Assembly (NCBI RefSeq): GCF_002865645.1
Contig: NW_020194512.1
Coordinates: forward strand, 62,001 to 126,000
DNA: 64,000 bases
Source of the DNA: Hyaloscypha bicolor E
Lineage: Eukaryota; Ascomycota; Leotiomycetes; Helotiales; Hyaloscyphaceae
Direction: 5' to 3'
The translations under genes and the position numbers were made by a program. The notes below the pieces were generated by a model that was given only the letters and a program-made list of their open reading frames with translations, searched no databases and was not told where the DNA came from. Positions 11,347-22,789 of the stretch are shown here, one piece after another (position 1 is the stretch's first letter; each line of letters begins with the position of its first letter).

Positions 11347-12600
11347 AGACGAAACCCACCAGATAGATATATGGGCCCATTGTGCAAGTGCTGGACAAGA
11401 AAGAGAAATTCACATACCTGATGCAGTGTGTCCCGGGTGAAAGTGAGGGCTATCCCTAGTATCTCCGCAGAGTGTCGAGTGGTGTTCGAGTTGAAAATTC
11501 CCGTAGATGGTGTTGAAGGCTATGTCGTATGGGAAAGCAACACCGAGAGAGCCGAGTCCAGTGGAGGCGATACGTCACAAGATTTCAAGATTTGTGCCAC
11601 GTTTTCTGCTTCTCTTCCGGGTGGAAAGTAAACTTCAATCGTCGAGAGGGTCAAGTCGATGTTCCTCCAAGGTCGTGTGTGTGGTGGTGATACAGTGGTA
11701 CAATATCTGTCCAAGTCGGACGGAAAATAAGGGTGCGCGGTGCAGCAGTAGTTATTAAGCTGCGGAGGCTGTGGCAGGAGGAAACCGTTTGGGGCTCGCG
11801 GCGTCGAAATTATGGACTTGGCTTGGAATACTTTATGGGAGGCAGATTAAGTTTGGTGCCCCTAGCAAGGCTTGAGGCTAGGGTGCCTGTCGAAGGCTAC
11901 AGAAGAAGGCGTCCGCTTCGGGCAAACGATCTGGCTGAGTTGGGGTTGTTGGCGGTCCCTTGCCACCAGGCCTGCTCTGGGGTATAGAGGACTTTTGCGA
12001 GAGACGAGGGTAGGTTGGGAGGAGGGTATCCAGATGTATCTGCGGCGGTGTCGCGGTACGGCGGTTCTCTTGAGCGCAGCCGCTGGGCCAGGTATCCAAG
12101 TACCTTCTTGTACTTTTTTGCACAGGGTTGCGGGTGATGGCTGCTGGGCGCTTCTTCGGCGGCGTGCAAGAAGGAAAATGCTCTCCCTCTGTTGGAGGCG
12201 CTTGGCTTTGTGGCTCTGTTTCTTGGACGTCTTGTGGAATCTTGGATGGTGGAGATGGGCATTCGTACTGGTCTCTCGCCACGTCTTCTATTCTATAGTT
12301 ATTCTCCAGCTGGGAACAGCGCTTCTGGATGTATTCGTCACGTTGGCTTCTCCTTTCCTGCGTTTGTATCAATCCGCACTCAACTCCGTCGAAGTATTTG
12401 CGTACGGGGCAGGGGTACTCGGGGGTCCTCGTCAGCTTCTCCCGTAGGGCGTCCCGTTCAGAATTTCAAGGGGGCATGTCACGAGCTGAGCTTATTTTCC
12501 GAGCTCTCATAAAGCCACCTCTAAATATCTTTAGCAGACATCAGTTCATGCGAGAGCGTCACCACAGCTGTGGCTCATCGCCCATAATACGAAGGACTTG

Positions 12601-15600
12601 ACACTTTGTCCTGCAGCGCCGCCCGGCGCAGTCAGCCTACCATCGCAGACTGCTCTCCAATCCAACCCGCTTCAAACGCCCCCAACCTGGCTCACTAAAC
12701 TCTGACTTAGCATCACAAATTCGCTACAACCCAGTCAGCAGTCTAAAAGCGTGTCCTGTAGCAATTCCAGCACTACGATTCATCTCCTTACTGCTTAAAT
12801 CCTACAGCATGCTGCAGAATGCAATTCCAAGAAGGATGATCCTGAGTCTTGATCCATGATGGCATGCATCTGTCGCAAAGGTTCACGGCAGGGACAGAAG
12901 GTTGACGAGTCCTGTGGGCCCGTGTGGAGAAGCAAACGCTGATCCATCTAGTTAATGTTTAACTTAACACCTTGTCCACCCACCACTCCACCACTCCACC
13001 ACTCAAAATCCCCACCCGCCTGATCTTTCTCTGACTTGAAAACAGTTCCACCCGTCTACGTTCGCCCTCTAGATCAAGCTTATTCGGTAGTTTGGGCTAG
13101 GGGACTTGTCATCGTATCAATTGTCTGGCACTCCGCTTGATCCAGAAACTTTAATTCAGTTAGAGTACTGTGTTTGGTCTGGAAGGTTGATGCAAGGCTT
13201 GGCTGATCCCACACAGGTTTGAGTTGGGTTGGCAGGCTTGCGAATCGTGTTCCAGGCGTCGTGTACTTCGTCTTTCCACCCTCGGTCCCGAGCCTATTCA
13301 TGTTCTATCAGGTAAAGTGCAGCCATGATCTGTTCTAGAATAGGATCCAATTCACAGATTCTTCTCAACGACAATCTTGTGCTACCTGTCATTATTTTCA
13401 TGTCCAACTGAGGGGGTGAGTAAGGAATTCTTTACATGAGGAGCGGACATCGTGGTACGAAGGTGCATCAGCCTCAATCCTTCCTATCTCTCCAAAGTAC
13501 CTCCCACCTAATCGCAATATATAACCACACCTTATTTAACGCCACACGCAAATAAGGTTATTTTTCTCACTCCCGTTCCCGCCTCCCCCGAGATAGCATA
13601 AAGTGCTCAAGATCAGCCTATCTCAAGCTCTCGGCACAGTTCTCGGATTGCTTCGTTCCCGTGCTTAAAGTTGACGAGGTTGAGAATAGGCGTGGCCGTT
13701 CGCTCGGGTCTGACGGAAATGACCTCGCAAACACTGCCCACTTCTGTACGTACCACATGTTCAATCTCACTCATCGTCACTCCCATCAATCACACTCACA
13801 CTCACTCACTCACACTATTTTCATTGCTCCTCCACATCCCGAGCAATACACCTCAATCTCCCTCTCTCATCATCCAAACCTCCTAAATCCAATCCAGACT
13901 CCAGACAGATACTTAGCGGGTACGGAGTCCACGCAAGCTCTCGGCACCCCACCACGGCGTGGCGTTGCTTGGCACCTAACCGAAGTGGACCCAGGTCGAT
14001 GTCAACTTTTAAGCATGATTTTTAAGATTTTAAGGCTCGTGCAGATCGTAGCGCCTCCACCCAGCATCATTCCGCTACTTCCGCGACTCGCGCCCAATCA
14101 TCTGCGACGACTCTGATAATTCTGATTCCACCCCACCTTATCCAAAAAATTCGATGTCTTTTGAGGTGACAAGGAGCGGGTGCGCGTGGTCGGGGGATGG
14201 CTTGCACCGAAACACCGATGATGAGCTGAGGATTGCTGGATTTGCAGAATGGGCGTCGGATGCTGCGGGTTGTTAGTAGAATACGATGACATGCCGCGGC
14301 CGAAACGGAGGCGCTGGTGTTGATACTTACGCACCACTCGTATGTCTTATTCGTATCACGAGTACGGATGCAATGCTCGTTTCTCGCACGGAGCCACAAT
14401 CCCGCCTCTTCGTTCCCATCCATCCCTATCATCTCTCGTTTCTCGCTTCCCAGCTCATCATTATTTGCATTCTGCAAACGGCACGGCTGCCACATGTCTG
14501 TCCATTTCCCCTTTTCTCGTCTGTTCACTCCCTCGTTCGTCCGCTGTGGTAACCAAGGCGACCCAACAAATTCCAAATGGGCCCGCAAAGCTGACCCGAC
14601 TCGGCGTCGACAGAGTGGGATGCAAAAAGCAGAATCGAATGATTCTGGTTCAAAAGCCAAGCCACGGCGTTCTCTTGGCTGAAAGGGCTGGGCGGGAGTC
14701 GCTCGTTCAGAGTTTCCAATCAGGAATAAGGTTTTTATGGTTATTTGCGCATGAGTCGGACAGATGACAGAGGATGACAGATAAGCCAAACCTCCCTCTT
14801 CCTTTCCGAGGGACGCAGAAGAGAGGTGGATGATTCGGAAACCGAAGTGTTGGAGCCGATCTGGTGATCCGACTCACGAGCACCTCCAAAAGGAGACAAC
14901 GAGTGACCGACCCATGGGCCACTGCAACGCAGATGGAGAGGAAGCTTGGGAGAGCTTGGAAGGGCAGGAGGAAAAGGCTGGGCTGTTGGTGCCAAGCATC
15001 GAGACGAGCCAGCGAATCGAATCGTGGATGAAGCCGAGATAGAGTTAGAGTTACCTTGATTGCAAGTCTTGGCGCCACCCTTGTCTTGGCGGGAGGAACA
15101 TGCTTAATTGACCTTGCTTCATGCTCAATCCCAGGCCTCATATAACTTTATTTGCAGCGCAGCCAACGGGGGAAAAGGCAATACGGAGAGATGTGCCATG
15201 TACAGTGCCGCTGTTGGTTATTCGTCTCGAGTGTGAGTTTATTTAGCCATCCGAGGCTCTGTCTCAAGGTCTCAAGATTTGAGGGCATTGGAAATCTTGA
15301 TGCGAGGGCATAGGAGAAGGGGAAAATTTTCCGACAACCCGTAGTCTCGTCATCCCGAGGCTTCTTCAATCGACAAAGACACTGCAGTCCAGACCACCCG
15401 TCCCCCGCCATGGCGCCCAAAAAGAAAGCAATCCCTTGGCTTGGTGCCGCGTACGATTGCTCTGTCCCAATCGAACCAGCAATGGACAGAGCACCAAGTG
15501 GACGCTACTGTCAACTCAAATCGCGCTGGCGGAACCGCTTGCCTTCCATTTGATTTCCCCAAAAGCTTGGCGTCGCTAGGTGTCTCGACGCCGCAAAAGC

Positions 15601-17705
15601 CTCTTTTGCGCCCAGAGGGAAGGGTAGCCTTCGGCTCTGGAAGACCCCGAAAAGTTGTGCAAATGGGGTCTTGGCTTGGGGGTTGCATAAATCTATCTTG
15701 TGCTCGCTGTGCTGTGCCACAGGATTTCGACGAGGAAGGCTGGCGCTTTGATGACCGAGCGCCGAGCGGAGCCTCAGAAAGGATTGAGAAGGAGGAGGCT
15801 GATGTGAGATGTACGGATGTTTCGTGAAGCTTATTATCATCAGTCTTCACAATAACCGGTTATTCACATCCAGGGCGCAACATCTGATCTAATCTCTCCA
15901 CATCCATCAGCACCAAAATTCCAGGCAAAAATGCGCTGTTCAAAAACAGCTCGTCCTCTTCCCGACTGTGCCGAAATCAGCAAGCCAAACTCCCACCGCC
16001 CGCCGCCAACAGACATCAGCTCGCCATTGCAAACTCCGATGCGGAAACGCGGACTTTTGAGTGGCCTCGACTCTTGATTGCGGCGCATCCGTTTGCAGGA
16101 ACGCAAACGAGTGTCGCCCGAGCTGAGGTAAAATAGACGAGGATAACACCACAAGGCTTTCGACTGCAGCCTTTCCATTCGCTAGGGAGGCTCGCGGTGT
16201 CTGGAACGAGCCGTGAATCGTGATCTCGATTCTCGACTCTGGCTGAGTGAGAATTATGTAAATTCCATATGGCGGGTTTTGTGCCGTGTGCTTGCATATC
16301 ATTCGTTGTTTGGGTGGAGTTAGAGTTTTCTGGTTAAGTGAATCGAAGGCGTACAGGCGGCGGGACTTCCCTTTGCATTGGACAAGCCAACTGGTGGAGT
16401 TTTCCCTGGTGACAGACAGTGACAGCTTGGGGCCGATCAGATGTCGCTCGCTGCAAATCCCGTTTCCAGAATCCCAGGCGATGTTTGAGGTTGACGTTCT
16501 GATCGGCATTCTCTTGTAAGTTGTTTCGTCCTCACAATCTCATTTCATCTCATCTCATCTCTCACCTCTGTCTTCCCCAGCCACACATTCTCCCCTCTCG
16601 CAAACTCAAACAGCAAACGTCAAACAGAGTCGCCCCCGTCTTCCTCCTCTGGCAACAGAAGCTCACGCTGTTCATGCTCCCCACCCATCCTCGCGTCATA
16701 AGGTCGTAACAAGCTTAATTCGTGCATGGTTCCGCCCTTCAGGGCCCCAAGCCTGAGATGACGCGGCCAGCTCGCGCCAATCAATGATCGCTACAACATT
16801 TGGCACGGCCCCGTTGCAAGCGTAGCGTGGGTCCTGGGGCGCAGGTCGGAACAATCGGCGTGCCAGGGCTTCAACTCTGCGCTGTGTGGTGAGCGGAAAG
16901 TGGTGTGGGTGGAGATGATCTGATAAGGTTTTGTCAAGCCCTCATTCGTCTCTCTTTCCCTCGCTCTCTGTGTGGTCCTGATCAATGACTTATTGTTTTA
17001 CTCGGCGTTGGCTTGGGTGCGTCTGAGAAGTATTAATTTGAGAGTCACAGAGATGAAGCAAGCAAGCGCCGGAGATGGGAGAGTCAAAGCAGACTTTTAG
17101 CCTTGGCGTAGCCACTGCCAAGAATTGCTCGATTAACCTTAAACTTACACGTGAGGGCAGCTGTACGAGAGCGAGTCGCTCGGCAGTTCTATCAGCTGTG
17201 AAGGTTGCTAACGGAGGTCAAAAGGGCCTTAAAATACTTGTTTGAACAGGAGTGCAGCTTCCAAATGCGGCTTTGGACGTCAAAATGATGCATCTTGGCA
17301 CATGTCCTTTCGTGTTTGTGAGGTTCTGTTTGGTAAGGTTCGGATACGGTTCAAAGCGTATCTTCAGGTAGAAGGTTCCTCCAAGCGGAAGTGAGTCCAC
17401 GTGAAGGGATCTCCGATTGACAGATCTCTCTGACTGTAGCAAAACGGCATAGATACAAAGGCTGAATTAGTCTGACAGGCTGGTCTGATAGTTCTGGCAG
17501 CTTGAGAATTGGAAGCTCATTCTTTCCTCGTTCATTCTCTGACTTCCCATTGGACTACGGGAACGGAAAATAGTGCAGCAAAGATGGAGCAATATCGCTG
17601 CTGGTGTTGAATTAAGATTTTTGAGATTCAGGTTCTCAGACTTAATACAGAGTCTCCTCTTTTTACTCCTCTTGCCTCTTTCCAACGTAAAATGACAAAC
17701 CCTAG
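12601..17705. other. gene-free 5.1 kb with simple repeats
   Basis: I find no ATG-started frame with family resemblance on either strand. The longest open stretches (for example 14067-14789 and 15350-15850 on the minus strand) lack an ATG at their start and have random-looking, Arg/Cys-rich composition. Short satellites are present: CCACTCCAC units at about 12981-13004, CACT units at about 13790-13817, and TCATC units at about 16531-16560. Non-coding RNA cannot be excluded. Confidence 0.55.
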
Positions 17706-18620
17706 GCCCTCGCAAACAACCTCAAAAATCAAGGCCTCGACAAACTCCCCTACAAACTCCCCTACACCGGGCTAACCATAATCAACCTTCCCGCCTACCC
17801 CTCGAAAATCTCAATAATATGCATCCCAGCCACCGTTTCCGGAGGCGAGTACTCCGTCTACTCGGACGTCACCAATCACATCACCAAAGAGAAAATTCTA
17901 TTTTCTCCCCCTCTGCTAGTCCTTGGCTAATTATCCTCCCGGGGTAGTTGGCAATGAGTACGCCGCTGCAGATTTAGTTGCAGAGTGGGATGAGGGGTGT
18001 GGATCATTGTGTTGAAACGCTTTTGAGCTTGAGGAGTACGGGGGAGATGGATGGCAGTGTTTTGAAGAGCCTCAAATATCCGATCCATGGGCTGCTCTTA
18101 ATTAAGAGAGGGACATGACAGGGAGAGTCAGCTTGAAATAATGTATGTGATGATCTTTTTACATCGTGGTGTAGACTGTGGTTTAGTTATGGGATTGGCA
18201 TATGCTTGGTCCCATCGAGCATGTGAATCAGGGGAAGACACCTCGCATCCTCCTGCCAGCTGTATGTAAATTCAATGCGCTGCATAGTGGATCTGAGATC
18301 TTGGAGCTGCAGAGTGTTATAAGGGAGACGCTTTGGGGTATGCGTGAGGCGAGTATCGTTTCTGAACAGAGGAATCTGGTGGCGCAGGAAGCGGACCTGG
18401 GCGATTTGACAGATGCAATAGTGAAGGAATTGGGATTGAAGAGGAGGTTGAGTGAGGTTGGCGTGAGGAGGGATATTTTTGAGAGGCTTGCAGAGGCGAG
18501 CTTGAGGGATCCATTCTTGGAGACCAATTGTGTGCCAATATCCAGGAAGGGTGAGGTGCTTGAGAGAGCTCGGGCGGTTGAGTTGGATGAACAAAAAACT
18601 TTTAGTGCGAATGATATTTG
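17706..18620 (+). pseudogene. decayed iron-type alcohol dehydrogenase (maleylacetate-reductase-like) pseudogene
   Basis: Three collinear fragments of one Fe-ADH-family protein lie in order on the plus strand. At 17706-17930, ALANNLKNQGLDKLPYKLPY leads to IICIPATVSGGEYSVYSD, the nucleotide-binding IPTT-x-SGGEY block. At about 17984-18060, SGMRGVDHCVETLLSLR is the metal-region helix that normally reads GxRAVDHCVE. At about 18196-18620, MLGPIEHVNQGKTPRILLPA is followed by ADLGDLTDAIVKELGL and SLRDPFLETN, the C-terminal helices. Between them are in-frame stops (TAG before 17706, TAA at 17928), a five-T run that shifts frame after the second block, and a further frameshift just before 18202. The catalytic-site segment usually reading HGET is NQGKT. 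The N-terminal quarter is absent. Live relatives act on maleylacetate or related substrates in aromatic catabolism. Confidence 0.75.
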
Positions 18621-18639
18621 GAAATGGAGTCTTGAAGCA

Positions 18640-21600
18640 GCAACGCAGTTCGTGAATAGGTCTTTTCTTTGTCGTCCTCTAGGTTAGCTTAATACCTCTA
18701 TATGTTGTTCTTTTCTTCCCGCCCTTCTTTAAATAAACATCTTCCTTGACATACTACGTCGAAGAGAAAGCTCAAAATCTCCAACTCAAAGCTCATCACC
18801 AAGTTATCAACGCAACCATTCACTTCACCCAACATCAACCACCAAAATCATGTCTGAGTCTAAGCCTTCTCACCCTGGGTCTTGCGACTACCAAAGAAGG
18901 GTCTATATTTTCTATAACCCTCACCCAAGTTTCTGTCGATGCATAGACTTCGAGTGTGTCGGTCATCCTACCAACTACACTCCAAGCATGTGATGCGGCT
19001 AGGGCAAGGATATCAGCCTTGATAGAAGGTGGTAGTAGGCCTATTATTAGAGCTCGCTGTTTTAAAGTATCCATTCAAAGGTCTATGTAATCACTCAGAC
19101 CTACTATTTTAGGAGATTTCCCGAGACAGTGAGCTATCTTAGCTTGCAAATGATTCGTTCTTATAGAGACATTGTTGTAGAAAGCTTAGAGTCATACGGG
19201 AGAGCACAATCTACCTACATAGCTGTGCACAACGACATTCAGAACCAAGGTTTGAATTAGAATAGTGGAGGTGAATTCTGTTTTTCGTCCATGCCATGAT
19301 CTTCGTCCTTCTAGCAACGATATTCGATTTATAGTAGCTACTTAAAAGCCGTTTACGTCCCACTTTCCTCTGGCTTTTCCCACTTGCAAGTCCATCATCC
19401 CAGTCTCAAAAAGTCTCAAGATCCTATGATCATAATCCACCACTCAACACCACCTGCAAAAAAACAACCACATCGAAATGAAGTATCCCACGTCCAGACA
19501 TTATCCCATTATCACTCAACAACTGCGAAATCACTGCAGCCAATGTCCCAGTTGCCGTCAGAGATTTGAAGCTGAAGGGCGCCACGAACATGTGATATTT
19601 GAAATTTTGAATGCCCACTTGGCCATCAGTTCCCAGATACATCCTCCACAATAAATTGATGTGCGACTGCGAGATCCGGGCTGAACACTCCAAGCGTGTA
19701 ATCACTTATAAGGTGCGGACGTTTTACGTGGGCAAGCGCAGGTGTAGCCGGTGTCCTTCTGGTTTTATCTTAGGTGGTAGAGGGAGGCAACTGAGGAGAG
19801 GCGAGCAGATATTGGGCTTAGAGAAAGGGGATGATCGGGAGCAAGTATTTCTGGCACGACAGGATGCTGAAGGAGCATGGTGTTACAGGTAGGAGGCGAT
19901 ATTATTTGCTTTACTATTTCCTGGTGCCAGATAGAATAACCTGTTGCTTTACGCCCTCGATCCAAGTGTTACATGAACTTCTTATCCTAATGTTTGGAGA
20001 AGATAGTAAGCAAGTATATTATTCATGATTGAGAGTAAATTATTTCATGGATTTAACGATATTGGAACTCATACACGTAGTCACAAGCCTGTAGCTAATG
20101 TACTGATATAACCTGGTAAATTGAATCATGGATCTCGGGATATTTTCTTGATTCACAGCTAACAACGGCGAATGGAATCCTTGCTTTCGTGCCATACCTC
20201 CCACTAGGTGGTCTACTTAAGGCCCTTGTCGTCTCTCAATCGCCAAATAATTCCATCTTCGGAGAATGTCAAAATGGGCTCGGAAAGCTCAAGTTATTTC
20301 TATCAGAAGTCTCAGCTCAACATTGCTTGCAGCCAGAACTACAATCCAGCCTAACCTCAGCAAAATCGCTATGTCAGATCACTACTTACTCTATGTCTGC
20401 GAAAAGCTGGGCGACCAATGCCCTTCATGATGCAAGACGCTTCAAGTTGACAAAGAATGCCGCTAATGCTTAAAGCAGAGCACTTACATCTCACCAATCA
20501 ATGCCCACGCGGCCATCACAGCCCTCAACGTCGTACGGTGGCTGCAGGGGGGAGGACCACTCTGACCACCCGCAGCATAGAATACTTTATAAGTCGCTGA
20601 CTGTTTACTTGAATGAATGTAGGGGAGCTTCATATCCCAGCTTTTGAACATCGGCAAATAATATGAGAGACTGAGGATACCGCGTTGGTTTAGTATACTC
20701 CGGGATTTGAACAGACTTTTCACTTGAATAATCCGTTTTACAAAATCCATTTAGTCTTATGTGTGAGTTTATGACCTTTAGTAAAGTTTTGAAAATATGT
20801 TTGATTCAACAGGTTACATATGCATGATTCAATGAGAATGACACATGAGATATTTTGGCATGTGTAAATCTACGAAATTACCAGTACTCCGCTATTGATT
20901 CGGCCAAAGCAGTCTGAAACAATGATCGTTAGTTATCACCGACTTACTGATTACTATCATTCCTTCCGCATCACATCTATATAAATTATCTTATCTCCTT
21001 TCCTATAATAACACAAAAAATATCCCAAGATCAAGAATCCGCACATTTCACGAAATGTCCCCGACAATCCTATGCAGCTCCAGTTCTCACACAACACGAG
21101 AGCTCATCAAACAACCGGTCATGTCTGTTTCAGATCACAAGGAGAAGACTGAATATCTCAAATACACCTGCAATAAATCCAATTGCACAGCTTATAGTAG
21201 GTGTGCCGAATGTCAAGAAGAGGAAGAACGCGGCTTCATCTATCAAGGCGGGGACCATCTGTATTACAGTTGAGCTGGACTTTAAAGAGGCTTTCACAGG
21301 CTGGGAGAGAACGATTACCAACATTAAGAAGAAGCTAATCATTATCGAGAACGAAGGTACCATGCAGCATGGTCCGAAATCCGTCTCTCCGAACTGTGGC
21401 ATGCCCCAAGGGAGAACCCCGATACAGTAGTAACTTTATCCTTACCTATCATGTGAAATTTCCGATGAGCTTGATGCCAAAGCAAAGGGAACATTTGAAA
21501 AGGATTTTTTAGTCATTTAAATGGTTACTTGCAGAGATTGACAACCGCACCCACATCAGAACACCATCCGAACGCGCGTAGCAGATCGAGCATTCTACAT

Positions 21601-22345
21601 TTGAATGAAAGCCCCTGGTGCGAATAGTCCGAGAACGCCCCCTTCCGTGCTTCGATGACCCATATAAACATGGATACGGGCCACGGCTTGGAGAATATGG
21701 TATTGTTGAAGTTGGCACTAGAGCAAGGCGGCAAGGTGAAGATGGCTCGAAGCCGGGCGGGACATTAGGGGTTCGAAGGAGAGAAACCCAAGGGGGACTA
21801 TGCAGGTGGCAAGGATCGTATTAGTGACTGGGCCGAGACCAAAGACTATTGCTTCTAAAATGCGTTCCAAGGACATGCACAAGGCGGAAGTCTTTCGGAC
21901 TGATCCTCTGCCCGAGTAACACGACTTTTTTCATCTACTTGACTTCAAAGAACTCCGAACAAGACACTCATGGGACGTTCCGGAGCAGATAGAAATGAAA
22001 AATGCAGGATTTCTGTTCCAGTTATTCCAACGCACTTCATCCCTTAACGCTATAGCAAAGCATCGTAATTATTTTTCGAAAGTTCTTGTTTCCCGCTCCC
22101 ACTCCTATCTCACTCGCGTAATCTAAGCGAGACCCAGCTGAATAAACACAACGAGTCAATGTCCTCATTTCCACCCCTCAGTCATCTACGTTCTCTCACT
22201 GCAGCGTGCTTCCCTTTGCTATTCACCCGACTTTCCCAACACAATCATCCATCCCTGGCCTCGCTTGAGCAAGACCAACACTTGCTCACAGTCACTCGTG
22301 TTTCAAAGGTGACCGGAACCAGCATCATGTGTCTATGGTATGGCT
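18640..22345. other. AT-richer gene-poor DNA
   Basis: Only short open frames, none recognised. A 79-codon minus frame at 18835-19074 and a 72-codon plus frame starting at ATG 21055 (with a TATA-like ATATAAAT element near 20980) have protein-like composition but match no family I know. The second is overlapped by another open frame at 21203-21430, so either could be a remnant. No terminal repeats or transposase fragments were seen. Confidence 0.45.
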
Positions 22346-22789
22346 TTAGACATCGACATTTGCCTGCGTTATGAGCCCTAAAGGATTTGAGGGGTCAGAA
22401 GATACTTTACAGGGACAGACTGCTTTTGGAAACCTGAGACAATAATTTCGAAGGGTGGGGAAGAGTGGTGAGAAAATCAAGCGCAGGAAAGGAATGGATT
22501 TTCCCACCACGACATACAGTATTTGACCACATGCGCAGATATCTTTGATATGTAAGTGAGGCTTGGGTGCTGCTGGGCTCTGAACGGGCGTCGTCTCCGT
22601 CTCAAGATGGGTGGAACGCTGGCAGGTTGGTGAGTGTTCCATACCTGTGAGCAGTCGCTCGAATTTGCATTTCTCGCAGTTTTCGCAATCAAAGCCGTCT
22701 CTGTCGACGATAGCTTCTGTGGTTGCGATGCTACTGGGGTCATTGTGGGGTTTTCTGCCTTCGACCTCGTACGTTGGCAGCTTATCCAT
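22346..22789 (-). CDS. possible small Cys-rich protein, three exons
   Basis: Starting at ATG 22789, the frame reads MDKLPTYEVEGRKPHNDPSS and later CENCEKCKFERLL. A plausible 75-nt GT..AG intron then leads to HIKDICACGQIL, and a second intron to FPKAVCPCK and the stop at 22346. The product is about 95 aa with Cys grouped as CxxCxxC, CxC and CxC. There is no signal peptide, so a metal-binding or zinc-ribbon-like intracellular protein is possible. Against it: short length, hand-placed introns, and location in a gene-poor region. I recognise no family. Unspliced, the frame would still be open for 147 codons. Confidence 0.35.
   Translation of the reverse strand: MDKLPTYEVEGRKPHNDPSSIATTEAIVDRDGFDCENCEKCKFERLLTGMEHSPTCQRSTHLETETTPVQSPAAPKPHLHIKDICACGQILYVVVGKSIPFLRLIFSPLFPTLRNYCLRFPKAVCPCKVSSDPSNPLGLITQANVDV

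Larger units (their letters stand above)
10584..12600 (-). promoter_or_regulatory. long upstream region / probable 5' leader of the WOPR gene
   Basis: About 2 kb directly upstream of the WOPR start with no supported gene. It contains a CTG triplet run at about 10856-10873 and a GCGCT pentanucleotide array at 11324-11346. WOPR genes in other fungi are known for long leaders and large regulatory regions, so this stretch may be 5' UTR and promoter. That is inference; no promoter element can be placed with confidence. Confidence 0.4.

Noticed and set aside
11872..12447. Long open frames on both strands upstream of the WOPR gene
   Set aside because: The minus frame (11878-12372) has no ATG at all; the plus frame has an erratic Trp/Arg/Cys-rich composition. 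More likely leader or promoter sequence.
14067..14789. 240-codon open frame on the minus strand
   Set aside because: It begins with TTG rather than ATG, has random Arg/Cys-rich composition, no domain, and overlapping open frames on the other strand.
15350..15850. 166-codon minus frame
   Set aside because: It starts with GTG, no ATG-based model, Ser/Pro/Arg-rich random composition.
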